Part shown: positions 1 through 6,212 of the stretch, piece by piece
Layout of the letters: each line of letters begins with the position of its first letter
Position numbering within the stretch: position 1 is the first letter of the stretch
NCBI GenBank assembly: GCA_900319655.1
Contig: ONPH01000036.1
Coordinates: forward strand, 1 to 13,564
Length of the DNA: 13,564 nt
Origin: an uncultured Eubacteriales bacterium
GTDB lineage: Bacteria; Bacillota; Clostridia; Oscillospirales; Acutalibacteraceae
Reading direction: 5' to 3'
Made by a program: the position numbers and the translations under genes
The notes under the pieces: model-generated
Told to the model about the DNA's origin: nothing
What the model saw: only the letters and a program-made list of their open reading frames with translations
The model's database searches: none

Positions 1-97
1 ATTCCCTTGTCCAGCCAAAATTTGCGGCACTTCTTAATTATTACATTGTAAATATTCTTTTAATTATTTCTCTGTCCTCTTGACGGGGTGCGGTTCA
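1..97. mobile_element. Probable terminus of an IS3-family (IS150-group-like) insertion sequence, cut by the window edge
   Basis: The 25 bases at 73-97, read on the minus strand, follow the pattern TGAACCGCACCCC, seven variable bases, then GGACA. This resembles the ends I recall for IS150-group elements (TGTACTGCACCC, seven variable bases, GGAC). Positions 1-72 would then be inside the element, towards its transposase. No transposase fragment can be recognised: the short open stretches at the edge end quickly on both strands. The identification rests on one terminal motif; the other end and the target duplication are not in the window. Confidence 0.35.
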
Positions 98-179
98 AAA
101 CTCAATTTATGAGTAGAGCCAAGCCCCTGTTTTATATTTTATAATCTGTAGGGTTCGGTCTTTTGAACCAACCTAAAAT

Positions 180-1130
180 TTACGCCTCTGTTTTGTAGAG
201 CGTAACCGAAATTGTGAACTCCGAGCCGTTCTGCTCCAAAGCGCAGTTGTAGCTGTACTCGGTGTATTTTTTGTCGGTGTACGCGTCAATCTGCGCCGCC
301 GCGTCGCTTAAAATCTGCTCCTTGTAGCTGTTAAACGAGCCGTCCGCAGTGTAGCTTGATGTGCTTACGGTGACGGTTTCGCCGCTGAGCGAGCCGTTCT
401 TTTCCATACCCTCGCCCGAGCAGTATTCGTCAACCGCCGCGCGCCATCTGTCGGCATTCGCACGTGTGCAGACCTTTGCGTGAGGAAGAACCGTGTCGTC
501 GGTAATTACCGCAGGCTTTTCCTCCTCGGACTTGGTAACGGTGACGTTGCAGTACGCCGTCGCGCCGTTGTAGGACGTAACGGTAATCAGCGCTGTTCCG
601 GCGCTTTTGCCGGTAACGGTTACGATGTCGTCGTCAATGCTCGCCTGAACGCACTTGTTGCCGGAGCTGACCTTGCAGGTTTTCGGAACGGCGTTTTCGG
701 GATTGTAGCTGATTTTCAGCTGAGCGCTCTCGCCAACTTTAATACTTAGCTTTGAGTAGTCGAGGCTGATTGTGCGGATCGCAAGCTCGTTCATCTCCTG
801 AACAACCAAATCTATAATACCGTAAAGATTTGGGTTGATATTGCCTGAGCCGATTGTATCGGCAGGGATATTCTCCTGAACCGGCTTTTGGGTAGTCGGC
901 TGGGTTGTGCCCGGGGCAGTTGTTGTCTTTTGAGTTTGATTGCCTGTCGGCTGAGTTGCCGAGGTGCTCGGCGCTGTTGAAGCTGAAACCGATGTAACAG
1001 CCTCGTCGGCAGTGGCGGTATCGCTTACGGCTTCGTCAGGCGTTGCGGTGTTTTCTTCCTCTCCGCAGCCGGAGAAAACCATGGAAAACATAAGCATTGC
1101 CGTGATAAGCGCCAATATCTTAATTTTCAT
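180..1130 (-). CDS. Lipoprotein with Ser/Thr-rich linker and bacterial Ig-like (Big_2-type) domain
   Basis: This is a predicted surface lipoprotein of 316 residues. The N-terminus has two lysines, a hydrophobic stretch and a lipobox ending FSGC, with the lipidated cysteine at residue 22. Residues about 23-90 are an Ala/Thr/Ser/Pro-rich low-complexity linker (many TT, TQ and AT pairs), probably a flexible spacer through the wall. Residues about 118-198 have the Big_2 pattern: LSIKVGESAQLKISYNP, later VTVTGKSAGTALITVTS, then a closing strand. The C-terminal part (about 213-316) is not a family I recognise; it contains three cysteines (220, 236, 295) and may be a small binding domain. The gene stands alone, divergent from glpK, with its own promoter. 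Its role is unknown; a wall-associated binding function is an inference from the architecture. Confidence 0.85.
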   Translation of the reverse strand: MKIKILALITAMLMFSMVFSGCGEEENTATPDEAVSDTATADEAVTSVSASTAPSTSATQPTGNQTQKTTTAPGTTQPTTQKPVQENIPADTIGSGNINPNLYGIIDLVVQEMNELAIRTISLDYSKLSIKVGESAQLKISYNPENAVPKTCKVSSGNKCVQASIDDDIVTVTGKSAGTALITVTSYNGATAYCNVTVTKSEEEKPAVITDDTVLPHAKVCTRANADRWRAAVDEYCSGEGMEKNGSLSGETVTVSTSSYTADGSFNSYKEQILSDAAAQIDAYTDKKYTEYSYNCALEQNGSEFTISVTLYKTEA

Positions 1131-1172
1131 TTAATCATAACCTATCCGTATCATATAATCTTAGTAGGACAT

Positions 1173-1201
1173 ATTCTATCACATATTGCGGTTTTTTGCA
1201 A
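1173..1201 (-). promoter_or_regulatory. Sigma-A-type promoter of the Ig-like lipoprotein gene
   Basis: On the minus strand, a -35 TTGCAA (1196-1201) and a -10 TAGAAT (1173-1178) are separated by 17 bases. The -10 is preceded by TGA, giving an extended -10. It lies about 45 bp upstream of the start codon at 1130. Confidence 0.6.
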
Positions 1202-1222
1202 GTATTTTGGAATTTGAAAATT

Positions 1223-1300
1223 TTGACGAAAAATTTTTAATTCCGTTTATTACAACCCGATATAGTTATATAATTAGTGTATAAACCTGACGCGAGGTGG
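1223..1300 (+). promoter_or_regulatory. Putative promoter region and ribosome site of the glpK operon
   Basis: A TATAAT hexamer sits at 1269-1274 without a good -35 at the right distance. A TTGACG at 1223-1228 lacks a clear -10 (TATTAC at 1248-1253 gives a 19-base spacer). The ribosome site GAGGTGG at 1294-1300 decides the start: it favours ATG 1304 over the in-frame GTG at 1277. The exact promoter is ambiguous. Confidence 0.35.
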
Positions 1301-1303
1301 ATT

Positions 1304-2687
1304 ATGAAAAATTATATCATCGCTCTTGACGAGGGAACGACAAGCGTAAGAGCGATTTTGTTTGACAAGAACGCAAATATTGTCTGTACGGCACAGCACG
1401 AATTTACCCAGATTTATCCTCAGCCCGGCTGGGTAGAGCACGATCCAATGGAGATATATGCAAACCAATACGCCGCTATGACTGAATGTGTGGCAAAAAG
1501 CGGAATTAATCCCGAGGAAATCGCCGGAATAGGCATTACCAATCAGCGCGAGACCACTGTGGTTTGGGAGAAAAGCTCGGGCAGACCTTCGCCCGGACGC
1601 ATACTTCAGCGGCACAAAGCTGAAATGGATTTTAGATAAATACGATCCCGACCGCAAACGCGCAAAAAACGGCGAGCTGCTCTTCGGCACAATCGACACC
1701 TGGCTGCTGTGGAAGCTGACTGACGGCAAGACGCACGTTACCGACGGCACAAACGCCTCGCGCACAATGCTCTGCTCGCTCAAAACAGGCGACTGGGACA
1801 ATTCGCTTTTGGAGCTTTTGAATATTCCGCGCCAAATGCTGCCCGAGATTAAGAGTAGCAGCGAAATTTACGGCAACGCTAACGTTATGGGCGCGCAAAT
1901 TCCGATTTGCGGAATCGCAGGCGACCAGCAGGCGGCGCTGTTCGGTCAGGGCTGCTTTAACCCGGGAGATGCAAAAACAACCTACGGCACGGGCTGCTTT
2001 TTGCTCGAGCACACGGGGCAAACTCCGGTTCACAGCCGTCACGGATTGATTACGACCGTTGCTGCAACGGCTAAGGGTGAACCGCGCGAATACGCGCTTG
2101 AAGGCAGCGTGTTTGTCGGCGGAGCGGTTATTCAGTGGCTTCGCGACGAGCTTGGAATTATCCGCGAATCGCGCGACAGCGAGTACTTTGCGAGCAAGGT
2201 CGCGGACAGCGGCGGAGTTTACGTTGTTCCGGCGTTTGCAGGCTTGGGCGCTCCGTACTGGGATATGAACGCGCGCGGCACTATCACAGGACTTACGCGC
2301 GGCGCCGGAATCGAGCACATCATCAGGGCTTCGCTCGAATCAATCGCCTACCAAACTCAGGATTTGCTCGAGGCAATGGTTGCCGACAGCGAAAGCAAAA
2401 TTGAAACCTTAAGGGTTGACGGCGGTGCGGCTTCGAACAACTTTTTAATGCAGTTTCAGGCGGACATCTCAAACACAGTTGTTTTCCGTCCGTCAAACGG
2501 CGAGGCTACCGCGGCAGGTGCTGCGTTTTTGGCAGGACTTGCGGTAGGATTTTTCAAGGACAAGGCAGAGCTTTTGTCGCTTTGCAAGGGCGGAATAAAC
2601 TTTAAGCCGTCGATGGACAGCGCAAAGCGCGACGAGCTTTTAAGCGGCTGGCACAGGGCTGTAAAAGCGGCTCAGGTTAGCATATGA
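1304..2687 (+). pseudogene. glpK: Glycerol kinase, broken by an internal deletion with frameshift
   Basis: Glycerol kinase (FGGY family) phosphorylates glycerol with ATP to sn-glycerol-3-phosphate. The first frame gives [20 protein letters not shown] through [19 protein letters not shown] (95 codons, ending 1588), then runs into TAA at 1637-1639. The second frame resumes at [14 protein letters not shown] (from 1593) and continues to TGA 2685-2687, with [19 protein letters not shown] and [17 protein letters not shown] intact. Against E. coli GlpK recalled from memory, residues 97-134 should lie between GKP and YFSGT. Only 13 bases remain there, so about 101 bp are missing. The lost segment includes glycerol-binding Trp103; Arg83/Glu84 and Tyr135 equivalents remain. 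Rejoined, the length would be about 494, normal for the family. No other decay is visible, so the lesion is recent or an assembly error. The alpha/beta hydrolase follows after 12 bases. Confidence 0.9.
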
Positions 2688-2699
2688 AGGAGATTAATT

Positions 2700-3611
2700 A
2701 TGGTACAGATTATTAAAAAAAGCGTTTTGTCCTCGGACAATGTTCATATGCTCAACGGCTACGTTTACATTCCCGAGGGCGAGGTCAAGGGACTTTTCCA
2801 GCTCGTTCACGGAATGTGCGAGTACACCGAGCGTTACCACGAGTTTATGCTTGAAATCGCAAATCAGGGCTACATAGTTTTCGGCTACGACCACCTCGGC
2901 CACGGCAAAACCGCGACAGATGATTCAGAGCTTGGATATATCGCGGACAAGGACGGCTGGAAGCTCCTTGTAGACGACGTCGCCGTGTTCGGAAAAGCGG
3001 TTAAAAACGAGTACGGCAGTGATTTGCCGTATATCCTGATGGGACACAGCATGGGCTCGTTTATTGTTAGGCTTTCCGCCGAAAAGTACAATATGCACGA
3101 CAAGCTGATTATCTTGGGCACAGGCGGCCCGAACCCTGCCGCAACCCCCGGACTTGCGGCAATTGCCGTAATCAAAAAAGTAAAGGGCGGCAGGTATATT
3201 TCGAACTTCCTGCAAAATCTCGCTTTCGGAGCATACAACAAGCGCTTTGAATCCGACGGCACGTACGGCTGGCTGAGCAACTACGAGGATGTCCGCAACA
3301 GCTTTGCCGCGGATAAGTTCTGCAACTTCCGCTTTACCGTGTCTGCTATGGGCGATTTGGTAACTCTCAACAAGGAGAGTAACACAAGCAGGTGGTTTAA
3401 GTCCTGCGTTACCCAAAAGCCGATTTTGCTCGTTTCGGGAGCGGACGACCCTGTCGGAGATTACGGCAAAGGTCCAAAGGCGGTTCATGACAAGCTGAAA
3501 GCCAACGGCGCGGATATTAAGTTTGTCCTGTACCGCGGCTGCAGGCACGAAATCCTCAACGACAAGTGCCGTAACAACGTTATCGCTGAGATTTTGAATT
3601 TTATAAAATAA
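2700..3611 (+). CDS. Alpha/beta hydrolase, monoacylglycerol lipase / lysophospholipase-like (serine aminopeptidase S33 family)
   Basis: A 303-residue cytoplasmic serine hydrolase without a signal peptide. The early strand and oxyanion region LFQLVHGMCEYTERY is at about 32-46, followed by GYDHLGHGKT (62-71), the typical DxxGHGxS-like motif of monoglyceride lipases. The nucleophile elbow GHSMG puts the catalytic serine at 117. The acid is probably Asp249 in SGADDPVG and the base His283 in GCRHEIL. Between about 150 and 225 lies a lid or cap region. The start ATG has AAGGAG at 2686-2691, overlapping the glpK stop. It is 12 bases downstream of glpK, so very probably the same transcript. Known relatives release glycerol from monoacylglycerols or lysolipids, which would feed a functional GlpK; substrate specificity cannot be read from sequence. 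Confidence 0.88.
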   Translation: MVQIIKKSVLSSDNVHMLNGYVYIPEGEVKGLFQLVHGMCEYTERYHEFMLEIANQGYIVFGYDHLGHGKTATDDSELGYIADKDGWKLLVDDVAVFGKAVKNEYGSDLPYILMGHSMGSFIVRLSAEKYNMHDKLIILGTGGPNPAATPGLAAIAVIKKVKGGRYISNFLQNLAFGAYNKRFESDGTYGWLSNYEDVRNSFAADKFCNFRFTVSAMGDLVTLNKESNTSRWFKSCVTQKPILLVSGADDPVGDYGKGPKAVHDKLKANGADIKFVLYRGCRHEILNDKCRNNVIAEILNFIK

Positions 3612-3629
3612 AACAAAATAATATATTTT

Positions 3630-3700
3630 AAAGCCTCCCCCGACACTTTGTTTCGGGGGAGGTGGCATTTCGCTTTGCGAAATGACGGAGGGGGCAGACG
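3630..3700 (+). repeat. Intergenic palindromic repeat (CCTCCCCC/GGGGGAGG plus second hairpin)
   Basis: CCTCCCCC (3634-3641) pairs with GGGGGAGG (3655-3662). A second stem CATTTCG (3666-3672) pairs with CGAAATG (3678-3684), followed by GACGGAGGGGGC. The 15-base start AAAGCCTCCCCCGAC (3630-3644) recurs as a direct copy at 3919-3933. This layout resembles the palindromic intergenic repeats common in gut clostridia. It may also act as a weak terminator for the hydrolase gene, but no T-run follows the stem. Confidence 0.6.
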
Positions 3701-3731
3701 TTTCCGACACCGCTGTTTTTTCTTAACAACC

Positions 3732-3889
3732 GTAGGGGCGGACCCGCGTGTCCGCCCACCGGACAGGAACACAGCATTTAATTCCAAACGCTTTTTGTGT
3801 GCTGAATTATACGTACGTTTATCGCGATAAAATCGCAAAACCGGTAAACGCGGATTACGTTTCCGCGGGCGTGCAATGCACGCCCCTAC
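3732..3889. repeat. Intergenic element bounded by inverted GTAGGGGCG / CGCCCCTAC ends
   Basis: The 158-bp stretch starts GTAGGGGCG (3732-3740) and ends CGCCCCTAC (3881-3889). Each end carries its own hairpin: GGGCGGAC (3736-3743) with GTCCGCCC (3750-3757), and GGGCGTGCA (3867-3875) with TGCACGCCC (3877-3885). The middle shows no convincing gene. This looks like two oppositely oriented copies of a short GC-rich extragenic palindrome rather than a coding region. Confidence 0.5.
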
Positions 3890-3918
3890 AATTAAAAACA
3901 AACGTTTCAATCCAATTA

Positions 3919-3948
3919 AAAGCCTCCCCCGACGTTGGGGGAGCCTTT
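3919..3948 (-). terminator. Hairpin terminator downstream of trxB (also a repeat copy)
   Basis: CTCCCCC (3924-3930) pairs with GGGGGAG (3937-3943) around a six-base loop. Read on the minus strand, the stem is followed by GGCTTTTAATT, a short T-run, 16 bp past the trxB stop. It shares its first 15 bases with the repeat at 3630-3644, so the terminator may have been supplied by that repeat. Confidence 0.55.
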
Positions 3949-3964
3949 ACTATTAGAAAATATT

Positions 3965-4867
3965 TTATTTATTAAGATACTTAACCGCCTCGGTTGCGGC
4001 TACAGCGCCGTCGGCTGTCGCGGTTACAAGCTGGCGCACTTCCTTTGAACGCGCGTCGCCTGCAACGAATATACCTTCGGTTTTTGTTTTGCAGTCCTCG
4101 CCCGAGGCAAAATAGCCCGAGCCGTCGGTCTCCGCGAGAGCTTTGAAGTTTTCCGTCTCGGGAATTCTGCCGACCGCGACGAACAGTCCGCTGACTTCTA
4201 TCGTTTGGGTTTCACCCTGCTTGTTTTCAGCCTCAATGGCGGTCAGGCGCTTGTTGGCAATCAGCTTTTTGACAACGCTGTTGTACACGAACTTTACGTT
4301 CTCTCTTTCACTCAGCTTATCAACCGTGGCGTTCTCGCCCCTGAAGGTATCGCGGCGGTGGATTAGGTAGACGGTTTTTGCGATGTCGGCAAGGTATAGC
4401 GCGTCCTCGAGTGCGGTGTTGCCGCCACCGACAACCGCGACGTCCTTGTTCCTAAAAAACGCGCCGTCGCAGGTCGCACAGTAGGAAATTCCCCTGCCGA
4501 TTAGCTTGTCCTCATCCTCAGCGCCGAGCTTGCGGTTCTCGGAGCCTGTCGCGATAATCACAGCCCTCGCCTCGTACTCTCCGCGAGGGGTTTTTACGGT
4601 TTTTGTACCGCCGTTATCGACAATCTCCGTCGCCTTTTCAAACTTGAACTCCGCGCCCAAGGCTGTTGCCTGATTGTACACGTTTGTCGCGAAGTCAAAG
4701 CCCGAGATATGAGCCGCGACCGGGTAATTTTCAATATCGGGAGTGTTGATAATCTGTCCGCCGTAAGCCGAAGCCTCGAGCACGAGCACGCTTTTTGAAG
4801 CGCGTCTTGAATAGATAGCCGCAGTCATTCCTGCAGGGCCTGCGCCGATTATAATAATATCATACAT
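3965..4867 (-). CDS. trxB: Thioredoxin-disulfide reductase
   Basis: A 300-residue FAD flavoprotein that uses NADPH to reduce the thioredoxin disulfide in the cytoplasm, maintaining protein thiols and supplying ribonucleotide reductase and peroxidases. Visible motifs: FAD dinucleotide fold GAGPAG (8-13) with GGQI (37-40); redox-active CATC with Cys130 and Cys133; NADPH fold GGGNTA (147-152) and HRRD (170-173); C-terminal FAD motif GIFVAGDARSKEVRQ. The length is a little below the usual 305-320. The start ATG (4865-4867) has AAGGAG seven bases upstream. It is a single gene with its own promoter, divergent from the EndoU operon. No thioredoxin gene is adjacent. Confidence 0.96.
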   Translation of the reverse strand: MYDIIIIGAGPAGMTAAIYSRRASKSVLVLEASAYGGQIINTPDIENYPVAAHISGFDFATNVYNQATALGAEFKFEKATEIVDNGGTKTVKTPRGEYEARAVIIATGSENRKLGAEDEDKLIGRGISYCATCDGAFFRNKDVAVVGGGNTALEDALYLADIAKTVYLIHRRDTFRGENATVDKLSERENVKFVYNSVVKKLIANKRLTAIEAENKQGETQTIEVSGLFVAVGRIPETENFKALAETDGSGYFASGEDCKTKTEGIFVAGDARSKEVRQLVTATADGAVAATEAVKYLNK

Positions 4868-4909
4868 AGGGATTCTCCTTTGCTGTTAATTTATATTGAT
4901 TACAATTTA

Positions 4910-4938
4910 ATCGTACCAAATCGAATTTGAATTGTCAA
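4910..4938 (-). promoter_or_regulatory. trxB promoter
   Basis: On the minus strand, consensus -35 TTGACA (4933-4938), a 17-base spacer and -10 TACGAT (4910-4915), about 43 bp before the trxB start. It stands back to back with the plus-strand promoter at 4949-4977, with only 10 bp between the two -35 boxes. Confidence 0.7.
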
Positions 4939-4948
4939 TACCTTTTTC

Positions 4949-4977
4949 TTTACAGCGTAATTTTATTATGCTATACT
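4949..4977 (+). promoter_or_regulatory. Extended -10 promoter driving the EndoU operon through the inserted element
   Basis: TTTACA (4949-4954), a 17-base spacer and TATACT (4972-4977), with TGC directly before the -10 (extended -10). The predicted start of transcription is around 4984, inside the left end of the 4981-5149 element. That element would therefore form most of the roughly 195-nt leader of the EndoU gene. No better promoter was found between 5100 and 5179. Confidence 0.6.
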
Positions 4978-4980
4978 GAT

Positions 4981-5149
4981 TATAGGCAACACCGCACAAT
5001 TTGCGGTGCACGCCTTGCTTGAATATTATTCCGTCAGCTTGCCCAAAAAATCTCGGCAAGGCGTCAGCCTTACCTCAATTTATTTGTACATCCTGACGAA
5101 AAATCTTACGGCGCAATCCGCACACCTGAATTGTACGGTATTGCCTATA
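4981..5149. mobile_element. MITE-like element with 21-bp terminal inverted repeats
   Basis: The left end at 4981-5001 begins TATAGGCAACACCGCACAA. The right end at 5129-5149, read in reverse complement, begins TATAGGCAATACCGTACAA. The two ends match at 19 of 21 positions; both mismatches become G-U pairs in a minus-strand transcript. The outermost TA could be a target duplication, as in IS630/mariner-type MITEs. An internal stem CGCCTTGC (5011-5018) pairs with GCAAGGCG (5056-5063). The 169 bp hold no gene. A structured RNA leader is the alternative explanation; a genome-wide copy count would decide. Confidence 0.6.
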
Positions 5150-5178
5150 GTTATTTTACCCGTTGGGAGCTGAGATAT

Positions 5179-5787
5179 TTGAAACTGATTAAAAGAATTC
5201 TGTCAGCCGCATTAGCCGTAGGACTTATCGCGCTTGCGGCAGGCTGTTCGGGAGCAAAGCTAAAAGTCACCGACGTAAGCGGCAGCAGCTACGATATTAC
5301 CTCGTCCGTTCAGAGCTCGCAGAGCAGCGCGCAAAGCTCAAAGAGCGACAAGCAGACCTACACAATGGCGGACATCAAGAAGCTTAAAAACACCGAACAC
5401 TTCGCTAAAAACACGCTTGAGCACATCTTTGACGGCACGATTAACAGCAAGGGCAAGGCGACAGGCTATCACTACTCGATGGTGACTGACAGCAAGGGAA
5501 AAATCATTGACGGAACGCGCTCAAAGACCGACGGAAACGGCGTTTTCACGGGAAAGGTAGAGGTCAGCGGAGTTAAAAAGAACGGCTTTAGCTCGTTTTA
5601 CCCCGAGAGCTGGACTCCCCAGCAGGTTGTAGACGCGATTAACACCGCCTATGACGACGCGCTGAAAAATCCCGACAATCCTCAGGGAGAGCTGTGGATA
5701 GGCTACAGCGGCGACCTTGAAATTGATATGTATATGAACAAGAGCAAGCAAATCACCACCGCCTACCCTGTTTATGAAGGAGACTGA
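5179..5787 (+). CDS. Lipoprotein with C-terminal EndoU-type RNase (toxin) domain
   Basis: A 202-residue protein. The signal peptide LKLIKRILSAALAVGLIALA ends in lipobox LAAGC, with the lipidated cysteine at residue 23. A Ser/Gln spacer (about 42-57) leads to a domain from about 78 to the end with the bacterial EndoU pattern: EHIFDG with His82, GYHYS with His98, GVFTGKVEVSG with Lys126, SSFYPESWTPQQVVDAI, and the terminal ITTAYPVYEG. His-His-Lys is the known EndoU triad and the TAYP ending is conserved in the toxin family; residue assignments are by pattern. EndoU domains cleave RNA and occur as C-terminal toxins of CDI, WapA-like and other polymorphic systems. TTG 5179 was chosen because GGGAG lies at 5165-5169 and it gives a proper signal peptide. 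The further upstream in-frame TTG at 5131 lies in the inserted element. The partner gene begins two bases after the stop. Confidence 0.8.
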   Translation: MKLIKRILSAALAVGLIALAAGCSGAKLKVTDVSGSSYDITSSVQSSQSSAQSSKSDKQTYTMADIKKLKNTEHFAKNTLEHIFDGTINSKGKATGYHYSMVTDSKGKIIDGTRSKTDGNGVFTGKVEVSGVKKNGFSSFYPESWTPQQVVDAINTAYDDALKNPDNPQGELWIGYSGDLEIDMYMNKSKQITTAYPVYEGD

Positions 5788-5789
5788 TT

Positions 5790-6170
5790 ATGTTAAAATA
5801 TGAGATTAAAGCAATGCAGGGCAAGCGCATTGTGCCTGTGGTTGTCTTTGAGGACGAAAGCTACTCGCTTTTGAACGAATTTTTACTTGCGGAGAGGAGC
5901 TTCCGCCGCGAGCTTTTATCGCTCGTAAATGAGGTCGATTTGAATATGTCGCAGAGCGAGAGCTTTTCGGGCAACGCCTTCTCGCTTGAAATCGGCAAAG
6001 ATACCTGCAAAATCACGAACGATACCGACGACAGAGAGCTTGAAGTCGCAACCGCGGATTTTAAGCAGGTTTTGCTCGACTACATCTACGCCATCCGCGA
6101 AATTAAGGTAAAGGAAAAAATGGCGTCGCTCGGTCATCACCACGACCACGACCATCATCACCATCATTAA
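5790..6170 (+). CDS. Small acidic protein with natural polyhistidine tail, candidate EndoU immunity protein
   Basis: A 126-residue protein that I do not recognise as a named family. It has no signal peptide or membrane segment and is rich in Asp/Glu. The body alternates predicted strands and helices: KRIVPVVVFEDESYSLLNEF, a helix at about 32-50, then FSGNAFSLEIGKDTCKITN, then ELEVATADFKQVLLDYIYAI. The C-terminus is GHHHDHDHHHHH, coded by mixed CAT and CAC, so it is not a cloning tag by appearance. The start ATG has AAGGAG at 5777-5782 inside the end of the EndoU gene; the two genes are 2 bases apart and must be co-transcribed. A cytoplasmic, acidic, single-domain protein directly after a nuclease toxin suggests immunity. 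The His tail may bind Zn or Ni, or modulate stability. Function is an inference from context only. Confidence 0.85.
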   Translation: MLKYEIKAMQGKRIVPVVVFEDESYSLLNEFLLAERSFRRELLSLVNEVDLNMSQSESFSGNAFSLEIGKDTCKITNDTDDRELEVATADFKQVLLDYIYAIREIKVKEKMASLGHHHDHDHHHHH

Positions 6171-6175
6171 ACAAA

Positions 6176-6208
6176 AACGCTGTCAAAGGCCAAGCCGATG
6201 ACAGCGTT
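6176..6208. terminator. Bidirectional terminator between the EndoU operon and the antiporter gene
   Basis: AACGCTGTCA (6176-6185) pairs perfectly with TGACAGCGTT (6199-6208), with a small inner GGC/GCC stem in the loop. On the plus strand ATTTTTATGTTTTT follows; on the minus strand TTTTTGTTTAA follows. It serves two convergent genes and starts six bases after the plus-strand stop. Confidence 0.85.
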
Positions 6209-6212
6209 ATTT

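Noticed and set aside
1..60. Partial gene at the left edge (minus-strand KKCRKFWLDKG stretch)
   Set aside because: No start codon with a ribosome site, a stop shortly upstream, and no family recognised; left as interior of the possible IS end.
92..169. Inverted repeat GGTTCAAAA (92-100) / TTTTGAACC (161-169) as terminator of the lipoprotein gene
   Set aside because: The arms are 60 bases apart and no T-run follows on the minus strand; its left arm overlaps the IS-like end, so chance or IS origin is as likely.
1580..1640. Programmed ribosomal frameshift in glpK
   Set aside because: A block of about 34 codons is missing, not one or two bases, and no slippery heptamer is present.
1274..1801. 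Minus-strand open frame across the start of glpK
   Set aside because: Shadow of the kinase sequence with low-information composition; it would overlap the promoter region and the conserved N-terminal motifs.
1632..2318. Long minus-strand open frame opposite glpK
   Set aside because: It lies wholly opposite conserved glycerol kinase codons, is rich in Ala/Arg/Val as antisense frames of GC-rich third positions are, and has no ribosome site.
2925..3710. 261-codon minus-strand frame opposite the alpha/beta hydrolase
   Set aside because: Antisense to a clear hydrolase with catalytic motifs; no recognisable domain, and it begins in the repeat cluster.
3485..3910. Minus- and plus-strand short frames in the 3612-3960 spacer
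   Set aside because: They run through palindromic repeats and have no ribosome sites; basic, low-complexity translations.
5131..5178. Longer EndoU start at TTG 5131
   Set aside because: The extra 16 residues are coded by the right end of the inserted element and would bury the signal peptide; no ribosome site lies before it.
5790..6170. Expression-tag artefact explaining the His tail
   Set aside because: Codons are mixed, Asp residues interrupt the run and a natural terminator follows at once; no vector sequence is visible.
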